Assembly: GCF_009469595.2 (NCBI RefSeq)
Contig: NZ_SSXV01000025.1
Coordinates: 1 to 64,000 of the forward strand
Direction of reading: 5' to 3'
Length of the DNA stretch: 64,000 nucleotides
Source of the DNA: Thauera sp. 2A1
Lineage (GTDB): Bacteria; Pseudomonadota; Gammaproteobacteria; Burkholderiales; Rhodocyclaceae
Positions 20,850 through 30,439 of the stretch are shown piece after piece. How positions within the stretch are numbered: position 1 is the first letter of the stretch; every line of letters starts with the position of its first letter. The notes below the pieces were generated by a model, which saw only the letters and a program-made list of their open reading frames with translations, was not told where the DNA came from and ran no database searches. A program made the translations under genes and the position numbers.

Positions 20850-21058
20850 CCGACGCCCCTCGGCGTGCCGGCTTCCTCGCCACGATGCGGGCCGTGCTGT
20901 GGTCGTTCTTCGGGGTGCGCCGGCGTCAGGCCTACATCGACGACGCGGGCTCACTCAACCCGCTCGCCGTCGTGGTGGCCGGCGTGCTGGCGGGGGCGGT
21001 GTTCGTGATCGTGCTGGTGCTGATCGTGCAGTGGATCGTCGGCGTCGCCGGCCTCTAG
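20846..21058 (+). CDS. DUF2970 small membrane protein
   Basis: A 70-residue protein with conserved FLATMRAVLWSFFGVRR and one C-terminal helix (LAVVVAGVLAGAVFVIVLVL). It starts with GTG, overlapping the ctaG stop (GTGA), with AGGAGGAAGG upstream. DUF2970 proteins lie in cox operons of betaproteobacteria; their role is unknown and a part in oxidase assembly is inferred from position. Confidence 0.88.
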   Translation: MTDAPRRAGFLATMRAVLWSFFGVRRRQAYIDDAGSLNPLAVVVAGVLAGAVFVIVLVLIVQWIVGVAGL

Positions 21059-21159
21059 GGATGGATCCAGGAGCGATTCAAAGTTTGGCGGCATGACGTA
21101 TGAGGAGTCGCGGCGACGTCCGCGCCCGCGGAGCAAGAACTGAAATGGGAGGCAAAGTC

Positions 21160-22026
21160 ATGAACCGGGCTTCAGGCATGCATGCAGGGGATCATTACTT
21201 CGTCCCCGAACCGTCGAAGTACCCCATCGTCGGCTCGGTCGCCCTGCTTCTGTTCGGCAGCGGTGCGGCCCTGTGGCTGAACGCGGTGCCTGCCGGGCGC
21301 TGGATGTTTTTCCTCGGCATCGCCACCCTCATCTTCATGATGTTCGGCTGGTTCGGCCAGGTCGTGCGCGAATCGCAGGGAGGACGCTACGGGCGGCGGG
21401 TGGACAAGTCCTTCCGCTGGTCGATGGGCTGGTTCATCTTCTCCGAAGTGATGTTCTTTGCGGCGTTCTTCGGTGCCCTGTTTTACGCCCGCGTGCTGTC
21501 CGTTCCCTGGCTGTCGTCGGGCGACAATGCCGCCCTGCTGTGGAATGGCTTCAGCGGCGCGTGGCCGACTGCCGGCCCATACGCTGCCGACCCCTTCACG
21601 CCAATGGCTGCGTGGGGAATCCCGGCGATCAACACCCTGATCCTGCTGACTTCGGGCGTCACGCTCACCTTCGCGCACTACGGCCTGCTCAACGGCAAGC
21701 GCGGTCAACTCAAGCTCGGGCTGGCGGTCACCATCCTGCTCGGCGCCATCTTCCTTGCGCTGCAGGCCTACGAGTACATCCACGCCTACGAAGCGCTCAA
21801 CCTGCGACTCGAAAGCGGCATCTACGGCTCCACCTTCTACCTGCTCACCGGCTTCCACGGCATGCACGTCACGGTGGGCGCCATCATGCTCACGGTGATG
21901 CTGTTCCGCACCTTTGCCGGCCATTTCAGCCCGGAGCACCACTTCGGCTTCGAGGCCGCGGCGTGGTACTGGCACTTCGTCGATGTCGTGTGGCTGCTGC
22001 TCTTCGTCGTCGTCTATTGGCTGTGA
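21160..22026 (+). CDS. ctaE: Cytochrome c oxidase subunit III
   Basis: A 288-residue, seven-helix subunit without metal centres that stabilises the oxidase. Family motifs include FVPEPSKYPIVGS, FIFSEVMFFAAFFGALFY, FYLLTGFHGMHVTVGA and AAWYWHFVDVVWLLLF. GGGAGG seven bases upstream selects ATG 21160 over 21100 and 21145. A 101-base gap separates it from the DUF2970 gene. Confidence 0.97.
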   Translation: MNRASGMHAGDHYFVPEPSKYPIVGSVALLLFGSGAALWLNAVPAGRWMFFLGIATLIFMMFGWFGQVVRESQGGRYGRRVDKSFRWSMGWFIFSEVMFFAAFFGALFYARVLSVPWLSSGDNAALLWNGFSGAWPTAGPYAADPFTPMAAWGIPAINTLILLTSGVTLTFAHYGLLNGKRGQLKLGLAVTILLGAIFLALQAYEYIHAYEALNLRLESGIYGSTFYLLTGFHGMHVTVGAIMLTVMLFRTFAGHFSPEHHFGFEAAAWYWHFVDVVWLLLFVVVYWL

Positions 22027-22032
22027 AAACCG

Positions 22033-22230
22033 TCAGAGCCTGCCGTCGATGAGCCCCGTCGCAAATCCCGCCATCAGCAGCGCGAACAGCGTCAGCGACA
22101 GGCCGACGCGGATCGCCAGCGCGCGCGCCACGCGCGTGCCACCCTGTCCGCGGTCGCGCAGCAGGAACAGCAGCGCCGAGCCCAGGCTGGACACGATCAG
22201 GATGAGGAAAAGGATGACGATGATGCGCAT
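22033..22230 (-). CDS. DUF2909 twin-transmembrane protein
   Basis: A 65-residue protein with two helices (residues 3-25 and 37-60) linked by a basic loop (RDRGQGGTRVARALAIR). It lies on the opposite strand between ctaE and the SURF1 gene, the position DUF2909 genes commonly occupy near oxidase genes in betaproteobacteria. Function unknown. Confidence 0.8.
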   Translation of the reverse strand: MRIIVILFLILIVSSLGSALLFLLRDRGQGGTRVARALAIRVGLSLTLFALLMAGFATGLIDGRL

Positions 22231-22377
22231 GGCCGGGCTCCGGACGGTGTCGCGCCAGTGTAATGCGGCGGCGGAGCGGGGCCAATGAGCCTTCAGGCGG
22301 CCGATCGTTCCGCGCATCGCCTGCGCTCCGTCGCGCAGGGGCCGTCGCCCGGCGCGGTCCGGCGCGGAGGGCGCTCG

Positions 22378-23100
22378 ATGGCCACGGCGCTGCGCACGGC
22401 GGTGCCCCTGGTGGCTGGCCTGTTGCTTGTTGCGCTGACGGTGTCGCTGGGCAACTGGCAGACGCGCAGGGCGCAGGAAAAGGCTGACCTGCAGCAACGC
22501 TTCAACCTGCTGGCGCGCGGCGGTCTTGTCGCAGCGCGCGCCAGCGACCTGCCAGCCCCCGGCCAGCCGCTGCGTCTCGAAGGTGAATGGCTGGCGCAGC
22601 ACGGCATCCTGCTCGACAACCGCACCCAGGGCGGGCGTGCCGGCTACCACGTGCTGACGCCGCTGCGCCTTGCCGACGGCTCGGGCACCGTGCTGGTGAA
22701 CCGCGGCTGGGTGGCGGCCGATGCCGACCGCAGCCGCTTGCCCGTCACCCTCACGCCGCCCGGGCCGCAGACCGTCGAAGGCCGCGTGCGCCCGTTCGAG
22801 GCCAGACCCTTCTCCCTGGGTGCCGACGTGGCGGACGGCCGCCGCTGGCAGCACCTCGATGTCGACCGTTATCGCCGCCTGATTGGCGATGCGGCCGGCA
22901 CGCAACTGGCCGGCTGGATGGTGCAGCAGACCTCCGCGGCGGCCGATGGCTTGTCGCGGGACTGGCCGGAACCCTTCGTGGGCGCCGACCGCCACCGTGG
23001 CTATGCGCTGCAGTGGTACGCGCTGGCCGGACTTTTTGCGGCGCTGACGGCCTGGTATGCGGGGCGCCTCCTGACGCGGGAATCCTTTCATGAACGATAG
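22378..23100 (+). CDS. SURF1-family cytochrome oxidase assembly protein
   Basis: A 240-residue protein needed for heme a insertion into subunit I. One helix at each end (about 8-25 and 215-235) brackets a periplasmic domain with SLGNWQTRRAQEK, GEWLAQHGILLDNR, VLVNRGWV and the closing HRGYALQWYALA. ATG 22378 follows CGGAGGG by six bases and gives the usual length; the frame is open from 22285. It overlaps the next gene by 11 bases. Confidence 0.93.
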   Translation: MATALRTAVPLVAGLLLVALTVSLGNWQTRRAQEKADLQQRFNLLARGGLVAARASDLPAPGQPLRLEGEWLAQHGILLDNRTQGGRAGYHVLTPLRLADGSGTVLVNRGWVAADADRSRLPVTLTPPGPQTVEGRVRPFEARPFSLGADVADGRRWQHLDVDRYRRLIGDAAGTQLAGWMVQQTSAAADGLSRDWPEPFVGADRHRGYALQWYALAGLFAALTAWYAGRLLTRESFHER

Positions 23101-23743
23101 CCTGACCCTTCATCGCGCTGACGCAGTGGCAGACTTGCAGCCCCACGCACCGGGCCAGCGGCGGCGCAGCCGCCGCACGTTGATCCTGCTCGCGATCGTC
23201 TGCGTGCTGCCGGTGCTCGCCTCCTACTTCACCTTCTATCTGTGGCAGCCACAGGGCCGGGTCAACCACGGCACGCTGCTGACTCCGGCAATGTTGCCGG
23301 CAACGGTGCTCGACGGCGTTAGCGGGCAGGCCCCGCTGGCGCGTGCGGAGCTGGAGCGCCGCTGGACGCTGGTGTTCGCTGCGCCCGCGGCCTGCGATGC
23401 AGCGTGTGCGCGTGCGCTCTATGTGTCGCGCCAGGCGAGGCTGGCGCAGGCGCAGGACGCGGAACGCGTCGCGCGCGTGTGGCTCGTTACCGACTCCGGC
23501 ACGCCTGCTGCCCCGGCGCTGGCCGCGCAGGAAGGCCTGCGCCTGGCACGCGCCGACGCCGCCTGGCTGGCCGCGCTGGGCGCCGACGCGGTGGCGGGCG
23601 CGGTGTTCCTTGTCGATCCGCTCGGCAACGTGATGATGCGTTTCGACGACGACTCCGACTCGATCCGTGCCGCACGCGGCCTCACCAAGGACCTGCAGCG
23701 CCTGCTGAAGTATTCCGCGCTCGGTCGTGGCGCGAAGGGCTAG
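23090..23743 (+). CDS. SCO-like membrane-anchored thioredoxin-fold protein
   Basis: A 217-residue protein with a single N-terminal helix (about 28-48) and a periplasmic thioredoxin-like domain. ACDAACARALYVSRQ gives a C-x3-C motif like the SCO copper/thiol site, and VFLVDPLGNVMMRF matches the C-terminal SCO strand region, but the SCO histidine is not evident. It sits between SURF1 and ctaA, and probably helps CuA maturation or thiol redox during oxidase assembly. Confidence 0.75.
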   Translation: MNDSLTLHRADAVADLQPHAPGQRRRSRRTLILLAIVCVLPVLASYFTFYLWQPQGRVNHGTLLTPAMLPATVLDGVSGQAPLARAELERRWTLVFAAPAACDAACARALYVSRQARLAQAQDAERVARVWLVTDSGTPAAPALAAQEGLRLARADAAWLAALGADAVAGAVFLVDPLGNVMMRFDDDSDSIRAARGLTKDLQRLLKYSALGRGAKG

Positions 23744-23750
23744 GGCGGCC

Positions 23751-24794
23751 ATGGACCGCGCGCTGATGCTCTATCGCCGCCTTGTGCTGCTGGCGCTCGG
23801 CCTCACCGCCTGTGTGGTGGTGTTCGGCGCCTATGTGCGGCTGTCCGATGCCGGCCTCGGCTGTCCCGACTGGCCAGGGTGCTACGGCAAGCTCAGCCCC
23901 GCGCATGCGGCGGCGGAAATCCTCGATGCACACGAGGCCGCGCCGCACGGCCCGGTGAGCCTGCCCAAGGCCTGGAAGGAGATGACCCACCGCTACCTGG
24001 CGGCCAGCCTTGGCCTGCTGATCATCGCCATCGCCTTTCTCGCCTGGCGGCTGCGCAGCCAGGCGACGGTATCCGCACGGGTGGCCAGCCTGCTTGTCGG
24101 GGTGGTGGTGTTCCAGGGGCTGCTGGGCAAATGGACAGTCACCCTGCTGTTGAAACCGGCCATCGTCACCGCCCACCTGCTGGGCGGCATGACGACGCTG
24201 GCCTTGCTCGCCTGGCTTGCGCTGCGCGCGATGGGTGTGGCGCGGCTGCAGGCGGGGGGTGTCGGTGGCGTCGCGCCTCGGCTGTGCATGGCGGCGCGCA
24301 TCGGCCTTGCGCTGCTGTTCGCACAGATCGCCTTGGGCGGCTGGACGAGCACCAACTACGCCGCGCTCGCCTGCACCGACTTCCCCACCTGCCACGGCAG
24401 CCTGTGGCCCCGCGCCGACTACGGCAACGCCTTCCATGTGGTGCGAGAACTCGGTATGACGGCGGATGGCGAGTTGCTGTCGAATGCGGCGCTCACCGCC
24501 ATCCATTGGGCGCATCGCATCGGCGCGGTGGTCGTCGGCACCGTGCTGCTGGCGCTGGGTTTCACGCTTGCCGGCCGGAAGGGGATGGAACGCCTCGGGC
24601 TTGCCCTCGCCGCCGCGCTGCTGCTGCAGGTGTCGCTGGGCGCTGCCAACGTCTGGCTGTCGCTGCCGCTGGGGCTGGCCGCCGCGCACAACGCGGGCGC
24701 CGCGCTGTTGCTGGCGCTGATGGTTTCGATCAACTACCGGCTGGCCGGCGCGCCCGCACGTGCGCGCCACGAACTCGCCATTGTCACCGTATGA
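23751..24794 (+). CDS. ctaA: Heme A synthase (Cox15/CtaA)
   Basis: A 347-residue, eight-helix enzyme that oxidises the heme o methyl group to make heme a. Heme ligands and motifs are present: YVRLSDAGLGCPDWPGCYG, WKEMTHRYLAASLG, GKWTVTLLLKPAIVTAHLLGG (in parts) and IHWAHRIGAVV. The extracellular cysteines (C-DFPTC) are conserved. Starts eight bases after the preceding stop. Confidence 0.96.
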   Translation: MDRALMLYRRLVLLALGLTACVVVFGAYVRLSDAGLGCPDWPGCYGKLSPAHAAAEILDAHEAAPHGPVSLPKAWKEMTHRYLAASLGLLIIAIAFLAWRLRSQATVSARVASLLVGVVVFQGLLGKWTVTLLLKPAIVTAHLLGGMTTLALLAWLALRAMGVARLQAGGVGGVAPRLCMAARIGLALLFAQIALGGWTSTNYAALACTDFPTCHGSLWPRADYGNAFHVVRELGMTADGELLSNAALTAIHWAHRIGAVVVGTVLLALGFTLAGRKGMERLGLALAAALLLQVSLGAANVWLSLPLGLAAAHNAGAALLLALMVSINYRLAGAPARARHELAIVTV

Positions 24795-24805
24795 AGGAGC
24801 GTGCA

Positions 24806-25705
24806 ATGAGGATCCTGGCCCCCGCTCAAGATGGTTTCGCGCGTCGCGCGCGGGCCTTCTATGTGCTGACCAAGCCGCGGGTGAATACGCTGATCGTGTT
24901 CTGCGCGGTGATCGGCATGTTCCTCGCCGTGCCAGCAGGCCTGCCCGAGCCCTTCGTCGTGTTCTGCGCCACCGTCGGCATCGCCTGCGTCGCGGGTGCT
25001 GCGGCAGCCATGAACTGCCTGGTGGAGCAGCACATCGACGCCCGCATGGCGCGCACCCGGGGCCGGCCGCTGCCGCGTGGCGAGCTTGCCCCGGTGGAGG
25101 TGCTGGCTTTCGCCGGGCTGCTGGGTGGTATCGGCCTCACCGTCCTGCATCGTGCCGTGAACCCGCTGACGATGTGGCTGACGCTGGCCACCTTCGTCGG
25201 CTACGCGGTCGTCTACACGCTGTTCCTGAAGCCGCGCACACCGCAGAACATCGTCATCGGCGGCGCTTCCGGAGCGATGCCGCCGGTACTCGGCTGGTCG
25301 GCAGTCACCGGTGAGGTGTCTGCCGACGCGCTGCTGTTGTTCCTCATCATCTTCGCCTGGACGCCGCCGCATTTCTGGGCCTTGGCGCTGTACCGCACCG
25401 AGGACTACGCGCGCGCCGGCCTGCCCATGCTGCCGGTCACGCACGGCCAGGCTTACACCCGCCTGAGCGTGCTGCTCTACACCCTGATCCTGTTCGGCGT
25501 CACGCTGCTGCCTTACGCCACGCGCATGTCCGGGGTGGTCTACCTGCTGGCCGCCGTCGCCCTCGGCGCACGCTTCGTGCATTACGCCTGGCGGCTGCAT
25601 CGCGACTACAGCGATGCCCTGGCGCGGCGCACCTTCCGCTTCTCCATCGCCTACCTGTTCGGCCTCTTCGCCGCACTGCTGCTCGACCACTACCTGCCTT
25701 ACTGA
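24806..25705 (+). CDS. ctaB: Protoheme IX farnesyltransferase (Cox10/CtaB)
   Basis: A 299-residue UbiA-superfamily prenyltransferase converting heme b to heme o, the step before CtaA. Diphosphate-binding motif NCLVEQHIDARMARTRGRPL and the second loop DYARAGLPMLPVTHG, nine helices, and APPHFWALAL-like WTPPHFWALALYR are present. AAGGAG six bases upstream selects ATG 24806 over the overlapping ATG 24791. Confidence 0.97.
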   Translation: MRILAPAQDGFARRARAFYVLTKPRVNTLIVFCAVIGMFLAVPAGLPEPFVVFCATVGIACVAGAAAAMNCLVEQHIDARMARTRGRPLPRGELAPVEVLAFAGLLGGIGLTVLHRAVNPLTMWLTLATFVGYAVVYTLFLKPRTPQNIVIGGASGAMPPVLGWSAVTGEVSADALLLFLIIFAWTPPHFWALALYRTEDYARAGLPMLPVTHGQAYTRLSVLLYTLILFGVTLLPYATRMSGVVYLLAAVALGARFVHYAWRLHRDYSDALARRTFRFSIAYLFGLFAALLLDHYLPY

Positions 25706-25820
25706 GCCTGCCCCCGGCACGACTTCAGCCGCGGCCGCGGCGAATTGACGCAGCGCATTAACGCCTGCCGCGGCGGCCGACTATCATCGGCGCGTGCAGA
25801 TGATGTGCTGGAGTTGGAAG

Positions 25821-26432
25821 ATGGGTGTGCAGCGTAGAGATTTCATGATGGTGTGTTGCAGGGGGGCGGCGCTCGCCCTCGGCGTGGCGCTGCTTGCGGG
25901 CTGCAAGCCGGCCGAACCGATATTCCGCTCCACCGACATCACCGGGGCCGATTACGGCAAGTCGCTCGCGCTGACCGACCATAACGGCCAGAAGCGCACC
26001 CTGGCCGATTTCCGCGGCAAGGTGGTGACGGTCTTCTTTGGTTACACCCAATGCCCCGATGTGTGTCCCACCGCGCTGTCGGGCATGAGCGAAGTCATGC
26101 GCCAGCTCGGACCGGATGGGGACCGGCTGCAGGTCATCTTCGTTACCGTCGACCCCGAACGCGATACCCCGGCGTTGCTGTCGGAGTACGTCCCGGCTTT
26201 CGACAAACGCTTCCTCGGCCTTTACGGCACGCCGGAGCAGATCGCCGAGGTGGCGAAGGATTTTCGCGTGTTCTACCGCAAGAGCGGCGACCTGAACGGC
26301 CACTACACCATCGACCACAGCGCCGGCACCTACGTCTTCGACCCGAGCGGCCGGCTGCGCCTGTACGTGAGACACGCCGAAGACCCGGCAGTCATCGCCG
26401 CAGACATCAAGGCGCTGCTGGCGGGGAAGTGA
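25821..26432 (+). CDS. SCO1/SenC-family copper chaperone lipoprotein
   Basis: A 203-residue lipoprotein (lipobox LLAGC, C28) with a thioredoxin fold. The copper ligands are C78 and C82 (QCPDVCPT) and the late His in YTIDHSAGTYVFD. It supplies copper to the CuA centre of subunit II. It closes the oxidase cluster, 115 bases after ctaB. ATG 25821 precedes a twin-Arg-like start (QRRDFMMVCCRG), so Tat export is conceivable. Confidence 0.94.
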   Translation: MGVQRRDFMMVCCRGAALALGVALLAGCKPAEPIFRSTDITGADYGKSLALTDHNGQKRTLADFRGKVVTVFFGYTQCPDVCPTALSGMSEVMRQLGPDGDRLQVIFVTVDPERDTPALLSEYVPAFDKRFLGLYGTPEQIAEVAKDFRVFYRKSGDLNGHYTIDHSAGTYVFDPSGRLRLYVRHAEDPAVIAADIKALLAGK

Positions 26433-26449
26433 GGCAAGGGCCTACCGTT

Positions 26450-26782
26450 TCAGCGGATTTCAATGATTGACTCACCGGCGTTCAGCGCTTGTACCAGTTG
26501 AGGAAGAATTGAAGCGAACGCATCCAGGAGTGGCTGTTTCCGACAATTTCCAAGCCGAACCCACACTACCTGGGGTGGGATGCTGCGTTGCTGGTTTGCA
26601 AGGATGCGGAAATCGTCGTCTTTCGTAACGATCGCCATTCCGGCGTCGCGAGTGAACGCCCAAATCTCGTGGTCCGATGCGCTGCCGAGCCCGAAGTCCG
26701 TGACATGCACCGCATCAAGTTCAGTCGTGGCAAGCCAGCGCGCGAGTGCCACCCGTAACTGGTTATCGACCAGCAGCTTCAC
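26450..26782 (-). CDS. DUF5615 PIN-like toxin
   Basis: A 110-residue PIN-like protein. Acidic residues of the fold are LLVDNQL (D6), TDFGL, SDHEIW and IVTKDDDF, matching the DUF5615 (Mut7-C-like) family of putative RNases. It overlaps the upstream DUF433 gene by four bases, the standard pair of a type II toxin-antitoxin module. RNase activity is inferred from the family. Confidence 0.85.
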   Translation of the reverse strand: MKLLVDNQLRVALARWLATTELDAVHVTDFGLGSASDHEIWAFTRDAGMAIVTKDDDFRILANQQRSIPPQVVWVRLGNCRKQPLLDAFASILPQLVQALNAGESIIEIR

Positions 26783-27015
26783 GCCGCGACCAGTATCGCG
26801 TGATCGGTTTGCAGGGCAGCATATTCAAGGGCGGCACGAACGTCTTCTTCTTCGAGGAAGGGATAATCCTCGACGATCTCGCCAAAACTGGCTCCGGCGC
26901 TCAACAGACTCAGGATATCCGACACCCGCAGCCTGAATCCGCGGATACAGGGCCGTCCCCCGCAATGGTCGGGCGACACGGTGATTCTTTCGAGCAAATC
27001 GCTGTTGGATTTCAC
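26779..27015 (-). CDS. DUF433 antitoxin
   Basis: A 78-residue DUF433 protein: ITVSPDHCGGRPCIRGFRLRV, then an HTH-like DILSLLSAGASFGEIVEDYPFL and EEDVRAALEYA. DUF433 proteins pair with DUF5615 toxins and probably bind DNA for autoregulation. First gene of the pair. Confidence 0.88.
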   Translation of the reverse strand: MKSNSDLLERITVSPDHCGGRPCIRGFRLRVSDILSLLSAGASFGEIVEDYPFLEEEDVRAALEYAALQTDHAILVAA

Positions 27016-27091
27016 CGCGGTTCTCCACCCACAGAATCGTCACTCAGTATAGCTGCGATTCCGCCATCGCTTCGGGTCCCGAACGTTGCCC

Positions 27092-27943
<852 letters not shown>

Positions 27944-27970
27944 AGGCGTGTTTCCTCCTTGCGTGCAATC

Positions 27971-27997
27971 TTAGCACTCGGCAACTGAGAGTGCTAA
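27971..27997. promoter_or_regulatory. CIRCE operator (HrcA site) upstream of rpoH
   Basis: TTAGCACTC-N9-GAGTGCTAA, an exact match to CIRCE in both arms and spacing. It lies in the rpoH 5' region and is the signature binding site of the HrcA repressor. It links the sigma-32 and HrcA heat-shock circuits. Confidence 0.95.
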
Positions 27998-28091
27998 ACG
28001 TGAATGCAAGTTCAGACCATCGTCGCAACTCGCTCCTTGACCGGTCCGTGCGTTCGTTCTAAAAGACTAATCAACTGGTCAGGAGGAGCGT

Positions 28092-28328
28092 ATGCAAACC
28101 ATCAGTCTTGCGGATGCAAAAGCACATCTGAGTCGTCTCATCGAGTTGGTCGAGCAAGGCGAGGAGGTCACGATCACGCGTCGCGGCAAACCCGTTGCCC
28201 GGCTCGTGGCCGAGCGGGCCGCACGGCAGGAGCTCCCGAGCCTGGCGGCGCTGCGTGCAGGCCAACCCCTGCAGACGGAATCGGCCGGTGATTTCCTGCG
28301 CGCGCTCCGGGACGGGGCGCGCTATTGA
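28092..28328 (+). CDS. Phd/YefM-family antitoxin
   Basis: A 78-residue antitoxin: QTISLADAKAHLSRLIELVE, then VTITRRGKPVARLV, the Phd/YefM core that binds operator DNA. The C-terminal tail would neutralise the toxin. AGGAGGAG precedes the start. It overlaps the PIN toxin frame at its stop. Confidence 0.92.
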   Translation: MQTISLADAKAHLSRLIELVEQGEEVTITRRGKPVARLVAERAARQELPSLAALRAGQPLQTESAGDFLRALRDGARY

Positions 28329-28330
28329 CG

Positions 28331-28753
28331 ATGCGCTATGTCGACACCAGCGTCCTGCTGGCGTATCTGACCCGCGAGGCGAAAAGCGACTGCGCGGAGG
28401 CTTTCATGCGCAGTCCCGGCCCGCCGCTGTGCGTCAGCTCTTGGGTGGAAACCGAATTGCTGTCCGCCCTCGGGTTGAAGATCCGAACCGGGCAGCTCAC
28501 CAGGGAGCTCGCCGCGGAGGTCTATCGCACCTACCGTCAGGTCGTTGCGCGGCATCTTCGTCAGTGTGCGGTTGAGGACGCGGATCATCGCGATGCGGCC
28601 CGATTGCTCGAAGGATGGACGGCCAGCCTGAGGGCGGGCGATGCGCTTCACCTGGCGATTGCGGCTGGGCAGGGCGCCTTGGTCTGCACGCTCGACCGGG
28701 GCATGGCGGACGCTGCGCGGGGCCTGGGCGTCCAGGCCATGCTGCTCGCGTGA
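28331..28753 (+). CDS. VapC-type PIN-domain toxin
   Basis: A 140-residue PIN RNase. The acidic tetrad is visible: D5 in RYVDTSVLLAYL, E in SSWVETELLSALG, D in LRAGDALHLAIA and D in VCTLDRGMADAA. The ATG at 28331 lies two bases after the antitoxin stop; a TTG at 28325 would overlap it. Intact type II module with the upstream gene. Confidence 0.93.
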   Translation: MRYVDTSVLLAYLTREAKSDCAEAFMRSPGPPLCVSSWVETELLSALGLKIRTGQLTRELAAEVYRTYRQVVARHLRQCAVEDADHRDAARLLEGWTASLRAGDALHLAIAAGQGALVCTLDRGMADAARGLGVQAMLLA

Positions 28754-29079
28754 CGACTGGCGGCGGTGTTTGAGAAGCGCAGTCGGAATCTGGTTTTTTG
28801 TCAGACCTCCGCCAGGGAAACTACCTGAGCCACGATCGCGACGTCATGGAGATTGCGGGAAAGAGCCGAGAGCCTCGCTTGCCTCGTCGGGTCGTCCAGC
28901 CGAGGAAGTGCCCATGTTGCAACCAAACAACAAGATGCCCGGATATGTGGCGTTTTTGTGATTCCACGCTTGCCACGCCCTTACCCGCTCCGCACAATCC
29001 GCTCAACTTCTCGCCAGAGAGGTGAGCAAGACCAAGGAAGGCTCTTCCTGAGTCTCGACTTCAATTTGAGGAGAAACAC
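28754..29079 (+). other. Gene-free stretch before the first porin
   Basis: I find no credible gene, repeat or terminator here. GAGGAG at 29067-29072 is the porin ribosome-binding site; the porin promoter must lie within this stretch but no clear -35/-10 pair stands out. Confidence 0.5.
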
Positions 29080-30204
29080 ATGCAGAAGAAACTGATCGCG
29101 CTGGCCGTCGCTGGCCTGGTTTCGGTTCCGGCCTTCGCGCAGTCCAACGTCACGATCTACGGTGTCGTCGACATGGGCTACAAGTACCAGGGCGACAACG
29201 TCGCTAGCAACGTCAAGAACCGCAATGCCATCGACTCCGGCATCTCCGGCGGTAGCCGCATCGGCTTCAAGGGCACCGAAGACCTGGGCAACGGGCTCAA
29301 GGCTGGCTTCGTGCTCGAGCAGGGCATCGCGGTCGACACCGGTTCGTCCCCGTCGAGCGGTACCTGGGCTCGTCAGTCGTTCGTGAGTCTGTCCGGCGGC
29401 TTCGGTGCCGTGGCCCTCGGCCGTCAATACACGCCGCAGCACAAGATCATGGCCGCCGTCGATCCGTTCGGCTTCGGCAAGGGCACGGCCGCCGGCTTGC
29501 AGAACTTCTACATCGGCGAAGCGCGTCTGGACAACCTGGTGGCCTACGTGTCGCCGACTTGGTCTGGCTTCAACGTCGCCGCCGGCTACACGTTCGGTGC
29601 GGGTAACGGCAACGGCGCCGGTACCAACGAGGCGAACCCGACCCCGCGCAACAATGTCAATACTACCGACGTTCGTGCCTGGGTGATCTCGCCGAGCTAC
29701 ACGAATGGCCCGATCTTCGTCGCTGCCAACTTCCACAAGCTGGATCCGGTTCAGACCGGCGTCGACAGCGCCAAGGTGTGGGATCTGGCCGGTACCTATG
29801 ATTTCGGCATGGTCAAGGTTGGCGCCATCTATGGCCAGCGCAAGATCGATGACGCGAAGGTCAAGCAGTGGGCCCTGACCGGCGCCGTTCCGGTCGGCCC
29901 GGCCGGCAAGGTTCAGGTCATGTATGGCCAGCGCAAGTTCGACGAAGGTGGCAACACCTACGACGGCGCCAAGGTCAGCCAATGGGGTCTGGGCTACGAG
30001 CACGCGCTGTCGAAGCGCACCGCGCTGTATGCGGTCTACGCGCAGCAGAACCAGAACAACGACCAGGAACGCGCGACTCTTGGCACGCCTAACCAGAACG
30101 TGAATACCTTCACGGGTCTCGGCGCTGGCATCGGCGACGCGAGCGACACTGGCGCTGGCAACTACCAGCGTGGCTTCAACCTGGGTGTTCGCCACTCGTT
30201 CTAA
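29080..30204 (+). CDS. Gram-negative (betaproteobacterial) general porin, copy 1
   Basis: A 374-residue outer-membrane porin. A typical signal peptide (KKLIALAVAGLVSVPAFAQ) is followed by NVTIYGVVDMGY, GGSRIGFKGTEDLGNGLKAG, and LGRQYTP, the standard start of the 16-stranded OmpC-like betaproteobacterial porins, and it ends RGFNLGVRHSF with the terminal Phe needed for BAM insertion. The next gene is a close paralogue in tandem. A rho-independent terminator follows. Confidence 0.97.
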   Translation: MQKKLIALAVAGLVSVPAFAQSNVTIYGVVDMGYKYQGDNVASNVKNRNAIDSGISGGSRIGFKGTEDLGNGLKAGFVLEQGIAVDTGSSPSSGTWARQSFVSLSGGFGAVALGRQYTPQHKIMAAVDPFGFGKGTAAGLQNFYIGEARLDNLVAYVSPTWSGFNVAAGYTFGAGNGNGAGTNEANPTPRNNVNTTDVRAWVISPSYTNGPIFVAANFHKLDPVQTGVDSAKVWDLAGTYDFGMVKVGAIYGQRKIDDAKVKQWALTGAVPVGPAGKVQVMYGQRKFDEGGNTYDGAKVSQWGLGYEHALSKRTALYAVYAQQNQNNDQERATLGTPNQNVNTFTGLGAGIGDASDTGAGNYQRGFNLGVRHSF

Positions 30205-30232
30205 TCTCGTCTCACGACGGGTTTAGCCAGAA

Positions 30233-30256
30233 CGGGCGCTTCGGCGCCCGTTTTTT
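30233..30256 (+). terminator. Rho-independent terminator of porin copy 1
   Basis: CGGGCGC-TTCG-GCGCCCG stem-loop (30233-30250) directly followed by six T, 29 bases after the porin stop. Confidence 0.95.
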
Positions 30257-30439
30257 CGTCTACGCGACCAGGCGGGCAAGACGTTGCGCGGCGGCAACAG
30301 ATTTGCGGCAGATTCATTGCATCTGCAAGCTCGTGCTTGCGACCGTGCGTCGCTCGTCTTTAGGATTCGTCCATCGAATGACTGACGGCAAAACCGGCAG
30401 TTCCTTCGCCCGATTTTCTCGACACCCTTGGAGACTCTT

